This document shows, piece by piece, positions 8,315-16,446 of a DNA stretch of 64,000 bases (its first letter is position 1; every line of letters begins with the position of its first letter). A program made the position numbers and the translations under genes. This stretch comes from Staphylococcus equorum. GTDB lineage: Bacteria > Bacillota > Bacilli > Staphylococcales > Staphylococcaceae. The notes below the pieces were generated by a model. That model was not told the origin of the DNA. It ran no database searches and saw nothing but the letters and a program-made list of their open reading frames with translations. The stretch is taken from NCBI RefSeq assembly GCF_001747895.1, contig NZ_LNNB01000019.1, positions 1 to 64,000 of the forward strand. Direction: 5' to 3'.

Positions 8315-8779
8315 ATGGAATACAGATTAGAGACGCTATCACGGACTTCAGTTTTAGGTGTCAAAAAGGAGTATACGACTGGTCAAAAAGCGCAAGAAGA
8401 TATATTTAATTTCTGGATGGATTTTGATGATAAAGGGAAGAAACAGGAATTAATGCCACTAGGTAATAATCAATTGCAAGGGCTATTGGCTGTTTATAAA
8501 CCTCATGCTAATGGTGAAGTCCATTGCCTCATTGGTGTTACGAATGATACGGATGAAGCGCAATGGCAGCGAACAGAATTATCTGAGGGGAGATACATTG
8601 TCTTTGATGCTAAAGGGCCAGTACCTGAGTCTATTAAAAAGGGTATGGAAAAGATAAATAGACATATTTTACCTACATTAGATTACGAATTTCGCGATGC
8701 GCCATTTTTTGAGTTGTATAAAGAAGGACCCATAAGATCAGAAGAATATATTACAGAAATATGGCTTCCTATCGTTTAG
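8315..8779 (+). CDS. GyrI-like / AraC effector-binding domain protein
   Basis: A 154-residue stand-alone effector-binding domain of the GyrI-like superfamily (two SHS2 modules that bind small ligands). Support comes from the opening MEYRLETLSRTSVLGVKKEY, the mid-block GEVHCLIGVTND and the C-terminal DYEFRDAPFFELYKEGP followed by ITEIWLPI. There is no DNA-binding region. ATG 8315 is chosen because AGGGGTGG lies 6 nt upstream; an upstream in-frame ATG at 8309 is too close to it. Possible roles are ligand binding or hydrolysis of toxic electrophiles, as known for some family members. Confidence 0.75.
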   Translation: MEYRLETLSRTSVLGVKKEYTTGQKAQEDIFNFWMDFDDKGKKQELMPLGNNQLQGLLAVYKPHANGEVHCLIGVTNDTDEAQWQRTELSEGRYIVFDAKGPVPESIKKGMEKINRHILPTLDYEFRDAPFFELYKEGPIRSEEYITEIWLPIV

Positions 8780-8800
8780 ATAAATCATAGTAACACAAAA

Positions 8801-8838
8801 TTAAAGGGAGCCTCCAAAAAATTTGGAAGCTCCCTTTA
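8801..8838. terminator. Bidirectional terminator
   Basis: TTAAAGGGAGC c TCCAAA (8801-8818) pairs with TTTGGA a GCTCCCTTTAA (8821-8838). It lies between the convergent GyrI-like and MFS genes. Confidence 0.85.
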
Positions 8839-8873
8839 ATAATAGGACTGGTGTCCCACCTGTTTTATATAGA

Positions 8874-10082
8874 CTATTTGTTCAATACACTTCTTCTGGT
8901 AGTGAATTTTAAGCCAAGTTCTAATGAAATAATTAGCACCGTGGTAATAACTAAAATCGTTAAATATGGCATGACACTATATCCACCTTGTAAACCAACT
9001 AATGGTGATATCACACCACCTAGAATAAATTGGAAAAGACCGAGTAAACTAGAGGCGTTGCCACTACCGCCTGTACGAGATTCCATCGCTAATGTAAAGC
9101 TTAGTGGTCCAATACCTGTTACTGGACAAACATTTAAGAAGAATGCGATGACTAAAACCCAGGTCGGTAAGTGTAATATGAGTGTGATACAAATTAATAC
9201 GACGCCTGCAATTTGTATCATTGTTAGTGCAATCAGTAATACATAACGATTTATATAGCTAACTAAAATAGCAGTGAGCTGACTCATGATAATTAACCCA
9301 ATACCATTAATTGCAAAGAGCACACTAAATTGTTGGGGTGTCATATCATAAATTTTTTGTGTAATAAAAGGGGCTGCAGATGAAAAACTGAATAACATCA
9401 CATATGTCAGTCCTTGCAGCAACATAGGAATAACAAAAGCTGGTTTTTTCAACAAATAACCAAAGTCTTTAAAAATGGTGCCGAAGTTAAGTTTTGAAAG
9501 ATCAGCTGTTCTTGTTTCTTCCATTTTGAAAAGGGCGAAAAAGAATATGATCATACTAACAATTGTTAAAATAAAGAAAATAGCTTGCCAGTTTGAGACA
9601 CTTAAGGCATAACCACCGATCAGTGGAGCGATAATAGTAATAATCCCATTCACGACAAGAAGTGAAGCTAGACCTTTGGCTAAGGCTTTTCCTTTATGTA
9701 AATCCCCTATAGAGGCCTTAGCTATGACGATGGCTCCGCCACCAGTCAAACCTTGTATCAAACGAATTGTTAATAAGGTAGACATAGCGTTTGCGAATAC
9801 TGCAATAAATGAAGCAATTGCATATAATATGATAATGATTAACGCAATCTTTTTACGTCCATATGCATCTGACAAAGGTCCAAAGATAAATTGTCCTATT
9901 GCAAGTCCTATCATAGCGAAAGACAGTGTAAGTTGCGCTTGAGAAGCGGTTGTATTAAAATCACTTTGTACACTTGGTAATGATGGAACGTACATATCTA
10001 TTGTTAAAGGACCAAAAGTAGTCATAATACCCAACACAATAATAACAATTAGCGGTAGTTGGCGATTTGAAGTTTTGTCCAT
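8874..10082 (-). CDS. Bcr/CflA-type MFS multidrug exporter
   Basis: A 402-residue, 12-segment major facilitator of the DHA1 drug:H+ antiporter group. The opening region TFGPLTIDMYVPSLPSV is typical of Bcr/CflA proteins, as is motif A GPLSDAYGRKK (about 68-78); motif B RLIQGLTGGGAIVIAKA and a C-like glycine-rich region in segment 5 (APLIGGYALSVSNWQAIF) are also present. AAAGGAGCAC precedes the ATG. Substrates of the family include bicyclomycin and chloramphenicol; the actual substrate is unknown. Single gene with its own terminator. Confidence 0.88.
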   Translation of the reverse strand: MDKTSNRQLPLIVIIVLGIMTTFGPLTIDMYVPSLPSVQSDFNTTASQAQLTLSFAMIGLAIGQFIFGPLSDAYGRKKIALIIIILYAIASFIAVFANAMSTLLTIRLIQGLTGGGAIVIAKASIGDLHKGKALAKGLASLLVVNGIITIIAPLIGGYALSVSNWQAIFFILTIVSMIIFFFALFKMEETRTADLSKLNFGTIFKDFGYLLKKPAFVIPMLLQGLTYVMLFSFSSAAPFITQKIYDMTPQQFSVLFAINGIGLIIMSQLTAILVSYINRYVLLIALTMIQIAGVVLICITLILHLPTWVLVIAFFLNVCPVTGIGPLSFTLAMESRTGGSGNASSLLGLFQFILGGVISPLVGLQGGYSVMPYLTILVITTVLIISLELGLKFTTRRSVLNK

Positions 10083-10252
10083 GTTAAGTGCTCCTTTAAA
10101 TTTCTCTCTAATGCATTATTACATACAAGTTTAATTATTCTGTAACTAAGTAATTATCCCATATGAATTTAGAAATGCAATGATAATTTACATACTAAAA
10201 AACAAACAGAACGTGCGAAATAATTATAAATATGAATCAAAGGAGTAAGTTC

Positions 10253-10633
10253 ATGAATTTAAATAAAACCCACTATGAAATTATAAAGTTCATCATTGTT
10301 GGTGGCATGAATACATTAAATTACTACATCGTCTACCTTATCTTATTAAAATTAATAGATTTAAATTACTTAGTCAGTCATGTAAGTGGGTTTATGGTTA
10401 GTTTTATAATTTCATATTATTTAAACTGCCATTTTGTATATAAAGTAAAACCCACATGGCGTAAATTTATTCAATTTCCATTAACACAGGTTGTGAATAT
10501 GGGCATGCAGACATTGCTATTGTATATATTCGTACAGTGGCTTCATATTTCTTCAGTAATAGCACCGTTTGCAGGGTTAATTATAACGATACCTATTACT
10601 TTCGTTTTATCAAAATATATACTTAAAGACTGA
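10253..10633 (+). CDS. GtrA family membrane protein
   Basis: A 126-residue protein with four membrane segments, of the GtrA/DPMS family, which is thought to flip or help move lipid-linked sugars for cell-wall glycosylation. Support comes from IIKFIIVGGMNTLNYYIVY in segment 1, SFIISYYLNCHFVYK between segments 2 and 3, and the C-terminal FVLSKYILK. ATG 10253 is used because AAAGGAG stands 8 nt upstream; the upstream in-frame ATG (10232) lacks one. No glycosyltransferase gene is adjacent, so the partner must be elsewhere. Confidence 0.8.
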   Translation: MNLNKTHYEIIKFIIVGGMNTLNYYIVYLILLKLIDLNYLVSHVSGFMVSFIISYYLNCHFVYKVKPTWRKFIQFPLTQVVNMGMQTLLLYIFVQWLHISSVIAPFAGLIITIPITFVLSKYILKD

Positions 10634-10653
10634 TTTTTTAAGGACTTAAAAAT

Positions 10654-10685
10654 AAAGTTAGAACAGTCATAACTTTACTTTTTGT
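10654..10685 (+). terminator. Weak hairpin terminator after gtrA
   Basis: AAAGTTA (10654-10660) pairs with TAACTTT (10670-10676), followed by actttttg. Short stem, so only moderate support. Confidence 0.45.
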
Positions 10686-10827
10686 ACAATTTAACAACTT
10701 TATTTAGGAAAGACTAAAAAAATAATTTTACTATTTATATTAAATAATTTTTGAATAAAAATTGTTGTAAATATGCTTGGGATAGGTCATAATAAATGTT
10801 CTATATTAATTAAGGTGGACATCAGAC

Positions 10828-11697
10828 ATGACACAAAATGAAAATTTGAAAACAGCGCAAAAAGGCGCTTATTTAAGTTTAATTGTATATATCGTTCTTT
10901 CAATTGCCAAATTTATTGTTGGCTCTATGTATGATTCAGCAGCAGTTAGAGCAGATAGTTTAAACAATATGACTGATATTGTAGTCTCGTTAGCGGTTAT
11001 TATAGGACTGAAAATTTCTATTAAACCTGCAGATAAAAACCATCCTTATGGACACTTAAAATCAGAGAATATTTCAACGTTACTCGTTTCGTTTATTATA
11101 ATGTTTGTAGGTATACAAGTTGTGATAGAAAGTGTTCCTGAGATTTTTTCTAAGGATCACCATGCACCTAATGTAATTACAATATATGTCAGTGTGATAA
11201 GTGGCATCATAATGCTGATAGTATTTTACATTAATCAAAAATTAGCTAAACGTACGAATAGTAGTTCGCTAAATTCAGCGGCAAAGGATAATTTGTCAGA
11301 TGCGTTAGTTAGTATCGGAACCGCTGTAGGCTTAATTTTTACACAATTTGGTTTGCCAATCCTTGATACAGTACTCGCAACGATTTTAGGTTTACTTATT
11401 ATATACACTGGTTTTAGAATATTTAAAGAATCAATCTTTACACTAAGTGATGGGTTTAATGAACAAGAATTAGAAGCTTACAAAAATTACGTTTTAGAAA
11501 TAGAAGATGTGATTGATGTGCAAAATATTAAAGGTCGATACCATGGCAGTAGTATCTTTGTAGATGTAACTATTGTCGTTGAATCGGATTTATCTTTAGA
11601 AGATGCACACCATATCTGTGATAAAGTAGAACAACATATGCATGAAAAGGGTATTTCTTCAGTTTATGTACATCCCGAACCAGCATCTATACAATAA
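10828..11697 (+). CDS. Cation diffusion facilitator, probably Mn-type
   Basis: A 289-residue CDF exporter: six membrane segments, then a cytoplasmic domain from about 205 (RYHGSSIFVDVTIVVESD...HHICDKVEQHMHEK). The site that fixes metal choice is Asn46-x3-Asp50 in segment 2 (ADSLNNMTD) with Asp154-x3-Asp158 in segment 5 (KDNLSD). Zinc exporters normally carry His at the first positions; absence of both His residues fits the manganese/iron branch (MntE-like). So efflux of Mn2+ (or Fe2+) is the best guess. No metal-regulator gene is adjacent. Confidence 0.83.
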   Translation: MTQNENLKTAQKGAYLSLIVYIVLSIAKFIVGSMYDSAAVRADSLNNMTDIVVSLAVIIGLKISIKPADKNHPYGHLKSENISTLLVSFIIMFVGIQVVIESVPEIFSKDHHAPNVITIYVSVISGIIMLIVFYINQKLAKRTNSSSLNSAAKDNLSDALVSIGTAVGLIFTQFGLPILDTVLATILGLLIIYTGFRIFKESIFTLSDGFNEQELEAYKNYVLEIEDVIDVQNIKGRYHGSSIFVDVTIVVESDLSLEDAHHICDKVEQHMHEKGISSVYVHPEPASIQ

Positions 11698-11880
11698 TTG
11701 AAACTAAATCATATTTAAGCTGTTGACAGTTCTTTGTTCCAATTTTTTCGTATATATAAATTTCATACAAGCTTGCTCAGGGTACAGCCTAATATAGTAG
11801 TCTTCGGCTTGTGGTATAGTTGCGATTAAAAAGTTAGTGAAAGTTGTAGTTGTTTGATAAATAAATGAGTTAATAACATA

Positions 11881-11916
11881 AAAAAGGGACCTGAAAGTAA
11901 TTCCAGGTCCCTTTTT
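11881..11916. terminator. Strong bidirectional terminator
   Basis: AAAAAGGGACCTG (11881-11893) pairs with CAGGTCCCTTTTT (11904-11916). It separates the cation exporter from the convergent secreted protein, but stands 184 nt beyond the exporter stop, leaving an unexplained stretch (11698-11880). Confidence 0.88.
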
Positions 11917-11971
11917 ACGTTATTTTACAACAAGCTATTCTTACACGTAGTGCTTAAATAGCTAGCATTAA

Positions 11972-12349
11972 TTACCACCAGCCATTAGCTAGACGGAAAT
12001 CGATTGCTGCTTCTATTGAACCGTAACGGTCCTCAGCATAGTTAATCATACCTTTAGTTTGTTCTTCAACTGTGCCAGTGCCCCAAGCTTCTTTAGTTTG
12101 TCCTAAACCTTTATAGCCCAATTCGTTTACTGCTTCAGGGTCTCCACTTGATTCAGGCATTACAATATTATCCCATAGTGCTTTAGTACCGCCTGCTTCT
12201 ATAAATTCACTGTATACATCATTGTTAGCTTGAGTAGTTTGTTGTGTTGACGTCTCAGCTGCGTCTGCTGTTGATACGCTTGAACTCACTCCTAAACCAG
12301 TTGCTGCAATAGTAATCGATGCGAAAGATGCTAATAATAATTTTTTCAT
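11972..12349 (-). CDS. Short secreted transglycosylase-like protein (Apf/IsaA-like)
   Basis: A 125-residue exported protein. The signal peptide has a KK start, a hydrophobic core and cleavage near TADA-AETS (about residue 30). After a short T/Q-rich linker comes a mini-SLT domain: candidate catalytic Glu66 in MPESSGDPEAVN, GYKGLGQTKEAWG, then a YAEDRYGSIEAAIDF-type helix ending in ANGWW. This layout is that of the Lactobacillus Apf C-terminus and staphylococcal IsaA/SceD-like autolysins, but it is about half the length of IsaA or SceD. Pro65 replaces the Arg usually before the Glu, so activity is not certain. RBS AGGAGG; strong promoter region upstream. Confidence 0.75.
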   Translation of the reverse strand: MKKLLLASFASITIAATGLGVSSSVSTADAAETSTQQTTQANNDVYSEFIEAGGTKALWDNIVMPESSGDPEAVNELGYKGLGQTKEAWGTGTVEEQTKGMINYAEDRYGSIEAAIDFRLANGWW

Positions 12350-12722
12350 TTTTTAAAATCCTCCTAATTGATTTACCTGTATACAATGTTAAATATCACA
12401 GGTTATGTTTTTACATTTAAATACTTAAAAATTTATAATAGTTATATACTGTTTTCTTAATTCAACGTTTATAACTGTAACATCAAAAAATGGTGAGTAG
12501 GTTACAGAAAAATAAAAAGAAAGTATCTTTTATGAATAAATGAATACAATCATTTCAAAATAAAGTGTAAATTGTTATAATTTTAATATAGAAATGCGAT
12601 AGTTAGTGCAGGAATAGGTGAATGGCCAGCTTTGCAACTATAAACAATCAGTATTATTGCTGTAACATTCCTGTAAATATCGTATAAAATCATATTTTAC
12701 TTAATGGAAAGAAGGAAATATT
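12350..12722. other. 373-nt divergent intergenic region
   Basis: Holds the promoters for the secreted transglycosylase-like gene (minus) and gpmA (plus). Seen in it: a WalR-type direct repeat at 12661-12677 and a long imperfect stem (12598-12640) in which ATAGTT and TGCA pair with the matching bases of TTGCAACTAT. No open frame with a ribosome binding site was found. Confidence 0.6.
12661..12677 (+). promoter_or_regulatory. WalR-type box
   Basis: TGTAAC-ATTCC-TGTAAA matches the WalR consensus TGTWAH-N5-TGTWAH exactly. It is 45 nt upstream of gpmA and 312 nt from the divergent secreted transglycosylase-like gene; WalR normally governs cell-wall hydrolases, so the latter is the more natural target, though the distance is long. 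Confidence 0.5.
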
Positions 12723-13409
12723 ATGCCAAAATTAATTTTATGTAGACATGGGCAAAGCTTGTGGAATGCTGAAAACTTATTTACAGGATGGGCAGATGTA
12801 GACTTATCTGAACAGGGGAAAAATGAAGCAATCACCTCGGGTAAAAAAATAAAAGATAAAGGTTTAGAAATTGATATTGTTTATACGTCTCTGTTAAAAA
12901 GAGCTATTAAAACAACATATCATTTGTTAAATGAATCTGATCAGTTATTTATACCAATTATAAAATCTTGGAGATTAAATGAACGTCATTATGGCGGATT
13001 GCAAGGTTTAAATAAAAATGATGCCCGAGAAGAATTTGGTGAAGACCAGGTTCATATTTGGAGACGATCATATGATACGCCACCACCAAAACAAAATGAA
13101 GAACAACGAAATAGTTACTTAAATGATAGAAAATATGAACTTATAGATAGAAGAGTTATGCCAGAATCTGAAAGTTTAAAAGATACCTTGGTCAGAGTTA
13201 TACCATATTGGAATGATCAAATTTCTCAACAGTTATTAGATGGTAAAACAGTGTTAGTTTCTGCTCATGGTAATTCATTACGCGCACTAATTAAGTATTT
13301 AGAGGATGTATCTGACGAAGCTATTGTTAATTATGAAATAAAAACAGGCGCACCTCTTATTTATGAATTAACAGATGATTTAAAAGTGACGGATAAATAT
13401 TATTTATAA
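12723..13409 (+). CDS. gpmA: 2,3-bisphosphoglycerate-dependent phosphoglycerate mutase
   Basis: A 228-residue histidine phosphatase superfamily enzyme (EC 5.4.2.11) that interconverts 3- and 2-phosphoglycerate in glycolysis. The phosphorylated histidine is His9 in LCRHGQSLWN; the second histidine is in VSAHGNSLRALIKYLE near residue 180; the family blocks FTGWADVDLSEQG and ERHYGGLQGLNK are intact. Length is normal for dPGM. AAGAAGGAAA precedes the ATG. It is monocistronic, followed by a large hairpin at 13441. Staphylococci also use the cofactor-independent enzyme (gpmI), so this is a second mutase. Confidence 0.92.
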   Translation: MPKLILCRHGQSLWNAENLFTGWADVDLSEQGKNEAITSGKKIKDKGLEIDIVYTSLLKRAIKTTYHLLNESDQLFIPIIKSWRLNERHYGGLQGLNKNDAREEFGEDQVHIWRRSYDTPPPKQNEEQRNSYLNDRKYELIDRRVMPESESLKDTLVRVIPYWNDQISQQLLDGKTVLVSAHGNSLRALIKYLEDVSDEAIVNYEIKTGAPLIYELTDDLKVTDKYYL

Positions 13410-13436
13410 TGAAAGATAAGTAATAAACTGGATAAA

Positions 13437-13481
13437 ATATATAACAGCCCTGAGTTTTATGAATTCAGGGCTGTTATATAT
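13437..13481. terminator. Long hairpin after gpmA
   Basis: ATAACAGCCCTGA (13441-13453) pairs with TCAGGGCTGTTAT (13465-13477), extended by flanking AT pairs. There is no clear T-run, so this may be a stability hairpin as much as a terminator. Confidence 0.65.
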
Positions 13482-13631
13482 TGTCGAGTGTTTAAATATT
13501 CTTGTCGTTTAGTCATATGGTATTTAAAATATGTAGATAATCTGCATATTTTAATAGAAATTGACAAACCTCATTCTGGAGGGAATTAAGCTGTCATTAT
13601 AATTTTGAATTATAGTATTTAAGTAGATATA

Positions 13632-13736
13632 TTATTTATTGCGCTTATGTTGCTGAATGATCTTACGCGCACGTTTTCGTGTTTTTATGTTGGGGCTATT
13701 TAGGTTACGACGTGCTGTTTGTACATCTAATTTCAT
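13632..13736 (-). CDS. 34-residue basic protein (candidate 'putative metal homeostasis' family)
   Basis: A very short ORF with a strong AAAGGAGG site 8 nt before its ATG. The product, opening MKLDVQTARRNLNSPNIK and followed by a Lys/Arg-rich helix, has 13 basic residues in 34. Similar short proteins with an RxLxSPNIKTRKRA-like core are widespread in Staphylococcus and Lactobacillales, and I recall them being labelled as putative metal homeostasis proteins, but I am not certain of that label. It is transcribed alone, facing the gpmA hairpin. Good codon use and RBS make it a real gene; function unknown. Confidence 0.7.
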   Translation of the reverse strand: MKLDVQTARRNLNSPNIKTRKRARKIIQQHKRNK

Positions 13737-13946
13737 AAAATATGACCTCCTTTATCTATGTGTATTATGAAGTATCATAAGCACTTTGTAAATAGTAATT
13801 GTTACGATTTGTAAAGTGTTTCCATCATAAAAAAATAATTATGATGATTTGACCTCTTTTTAATGCTATGTTACTGAGATATATGTATAATGCTTAAATG
13901 TAGCTATTTTAAGGTAGATAAATTAAAGAGAATACAGGAGACAAAT

Positions 13947-15392
13947 ATGAATCAAAAAACCAAAATATTAATGATATTAATGATGTTGCTTGGCGGTTTC
14001 TTCGGACTTTTAAATGAAACATTATTAACAACAGCATTACCAAGTATAATGAAAGATTTTCAAATAGATTACACACAAGTGCAATGGCTCACAACAGCCT
14101 TTCTATTGACTAATGGGGTAGTTGTCCCATTATCAGCAATGGTGATTCAACGATTTTCAACTAGGAAAGTATTTTTAACAGCAATATTTATATTCTTTAT
14201 AGGTACAATTATTGCAGGATTTAGCCCTAACTTTTCAATTCTTTTAGGTGGAAGAATTGTTCAAGCATTAGGATCTGGAATTATGTTACCACTTATGATG
14301 ACTACAATATTAGACATCTTTGAACCTCATGAACGTGGTAAGTATATGGGGACATTTGGTTTAGTTATTGGTTTAGCACCAGCCATAGGGCCAACGTTAT
14401 CGGGTGTACTTGTTGAATACTTCGATTGGCGTTCACTTTTCTTTGTTGTTGCACCAATCGCAGCATTAACATTCATCGGGGCACTTAAGTTTGTGAAAAA
14501 CGTGGGCACGAATAAAAAAGTGCCAGTTGACGTATTCTCCATCATATTATCCATACTAGGATTTGGTGGTTTACTCTATGGTACAAGTTCGATTTCACGT
14601 GATGGTTGGAGTGACCCAGTAGTTTTAACAACTGTAATAGGCGGATTGATCTTAGTAATAACTTTCATTGTTCGCCAAACAAAATTAAAAACGCCATTAC
14701 TAGACTTTTCAGTATTCAAAAACAGTCAATTTGCTATAGGTATTATAATTATGGCATTTACAATGATATCAATGATTGGATCTGAAACAATATTACCAAT
14801 GTTCGTTCAAAATATAATGAAAGACTCAGCACTTCAATCTGGGCTTATATTATTACCTGGCGCTATTGTAATGGGGATAATGTCAGTAGCTTCAGGATTT
14901 TTATATGAGAAGTATGGTGCTAAAATATTAGCATTAATTGGTATGTCCATTGTGGTAGTAACGACTTCTTACTTTGTAATCATGGATGAACATACTTCAT
15001 CAGCAATTCTTGCAACGGTATATGCAATTCGTATGATAGGTATTGCACTAGGATTGATGCCATTAATGACACATACAATGAATCAATTATCACATGAGAT
15101 GAATGCACATGGTTCATCAATGACGAATACAGTACAACAAATTTCAGCTTCTATTGGTACAGCTGGTTTAATTACTGTGATGACTCAAGTTTCTAAAAAC
15201 TTCACACCTGATATGAGTAATTATAAGGGTATTGGAAAACAAGAGATGGCAGCTCAAATACAACATGAAGCTTTATTAAGTGGCTATCATGGAGCATTTT
15301 GGTTTGCTGTTATTATTTCTATTATCAGTTTACTCAGTGTGTTTATGCTGAAAAGTCAGCGTAAAATACGCGCAGAACAAAAAGAATTATAA
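13947..15392 (+). CDS. DHA2-type MFS drug exporter (14 segments)
   Basis: A 481-residue exporter of the DHA2/EmrB-QacA group. Motif D1 is LNETLLTTALPSIMKDF; the segment 4-5 region has RIVQALGSGIMLPLMM and motif C GLAPAIGPTLSGVLVEYFDW. Hydrophobic segments number about 14. AGGAG lies before ATG 13947; the frame is open 19 codons upstream but without a site there. It belongs near LmrB/MdeA-type exporters by length and motifs, but orthology to a named pump cannot be claimed. It is monocistronic, with no adjacent regulator. Confidence 0.85.
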   Translation: MNQKTKILMILMMLLGGFFGLLNETLLTTALPSIMKDFQIDYTQVQWLTTAFLLTNGVVVPLSAMVIQRFSTRKVFLTAIFIFFIGTIIAGFSPNFSILLGGRIVQALGSGIMLPLMMTTILDIFEPHERGKYMGTFGLVIGLAPAIGPTLSGVLVEYFDWRSLFFVVAPIAALTFIGALKFVKNVGTNKKVPVDVFSIILSILGFGGLLYGTSSISRDGWSDPVVLTTVIGGLILVITFIVRQTKLKTPLLDFSVFKNSQFAIGIIIMAFTMISMIGSETILPMFVQNIMKDSALQSGLILLPGAIVMGIMSVASGFLYEKYGAKILALIGMSIVVVTTSYFVIMDEHTSSAILATVYAIRMIGIALGLMPLMTHTMNQLSHEMNAHGSSMTNTVQQISASIGTAGLITVMTQVSKNFTPDMSNYKGIGKQEMAAQIQHEALLSGYHGAFWFAVIISIISLLSVFMLKSQRKIRAEQKEL

Positions 15393-15511
15393 TAGATTAA
15401 TCATACGAAGCACTATAGACAACACTGTAATTAGATTTGTAATTGTGATATTTTTAAACATAAATAACCTCATAAATACAAGAATGGAGTGTATGTATCA
15501 TAGAACATTCG

Positions 15512-15844
15512 ATGAAATTAAATAATGAACCATTTCATTTAGTTAAAAATGGGACAAAAACAATTGAAGTAAGATTAAATGATGAAAAAAGGCAAGAAGT
15601 ACAAAATGGAGATACCATTATTTTCACAAATCTCGAGACGGATGAACAAATCAACGTAGTCGTCACAGAAACAGTGGATTTCCCTTCATTTCAAGCGTTG
15701 ATTAATCAATATACAAATCAAGAAATTGGTGCTAAAGAGGAAGAACAGCTTTCTCAAAAATTAGCAGCCATATATCAAATATATTCGCAAACTGACGAAT
15801 TAAATTATGGTGCATTAGCAATTAAAATACGCTTAACAGATTAA
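15512..15844 (+). CDS. ASCH domain protein
   Basis: A 110-residue ASCH-fold (PUA-like) protein predicted to bind RNA. The diagnostic opening is MKLNNEPFHLVKNGTKTIEV then RLNDEKR, where KxGxKTIEVRLND is the ASCH signature, and DTIIFTNL forms the next strand. The start is uncertain: the ribosome site GGAG (15486-15489) is 22 nt before ATG 15512 but ideally placed for an ATC at 15497, which would add Ile-Ile-Glu-His-Ser. It is followed by its own terminator. Likely substrate: tRNA or mRNA; unproven. Confidence 0.78.
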   Translation: MKLNNEPFHLVKNGTKTIEVRLNDEKRQEVQNGDTIIFTNLETDEQINVVVTETVDFPSFQALINQYTNQEIGAKEEEQLSQKLAAIYQIYSQTDELNYGALAIKIRLTD

Positions 15845-15849
15845 CAATA

Positions 15850-15887
15850 AATTCGGCCTGACATAAATTGTCGAGCCGAATTTTTAT
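15850..15887 (+). terminator. Terminator after the ASCH gene
   Basis: AATTCGGC (15850-15857) pairs with GCCGAATT (15875-15882), inner GACA/TGTC, then a T-run. Confidence 0.8.
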
Positions 15888-16034
15888 TCGTAAAAAAACA
15901 AAAATTTAAAAAGAATGAATTTAAAATCACTCTAGAACATTTAAGTTATTCATTGTATGATAATATTTATGGAAGAAGTATATTTTAAAGGTGGTTCATG
16001 AGTAGTTAAACTGGATTTAGGAGTGTGCCAAATA

Positions 16035-16403
16035 ATGAAAAAATTATTGATCATGATCGCTATATCGACGATTATTGTAGCAGGCTGTAGTAGTGGAAAG
16101 TATGCTGATAAAATAGATAAAGCAGTAAATAAACAACAAACATATCAAGAAAACTTATCTGAAAAACAAAAAGGTGATCTTGAAGAAAAATTCGACAAAA
16201 AAAATGCGAATATATACGTTTATGAAAAAGGTAAATATGTCATGCTTGCTTATAAGCCTTTTAAAGAAGACGAAGAGGTACATTATTATACTTATAAATT
16301 TGAAGACGACAAAGCAAAACATTTAAAAGATTTTAATTCGAAAGCATATACACACAAACATGAACCTGACTATAAAGAAGAAAATATGGATATTAAAGAA
16401 TAA
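16035..16403 (+). CDS. Cystatin-like fold lipoprotein (DUF4467)
   Basis: A 122-residue predicted lipoprotein with signal and lipobox IIVAGC (Cys18). The mature part is small, acidic-basic and repetitive (KIDKAVNKQQTYQENLSEKQ... IYVYEKGKYVMLAYKPF), as in the staphylococcal DUF4467 cystatin-like lipoproteins. AGGAG (16019-16023) lies 11 nt before the chosen ATG; an upstream GTG at 16023 overlaps the site and is rejected. It sits 43 nt before dsbA and probably shares a transcript with it. Anchored outside the membrane; function unknown. Confidence 0.75.
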   Translation: MKKLLIMIAISTIIVAGCSSGKYADKIDKAVNKQQTYQENLSEKQKGDLEEKFDKKNANIYVYEKGKYVMLAYKPFKEDEEVHYYTYKFEDDKAKHLKDFNSKAYTHKHEPDYKEENMDIKE

Positions 16404-16446
16404 TTTTATTTACTGATATCTAAAATTGAGGTGTTTTGGAAAGCAT

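Noticed and set aside
8851..9246. Open frame opposite the Bcr/CflA exporter
   Set aside because: Shadow of a membrane protein gene; Pro/Thr-rich sequence with no start signal.
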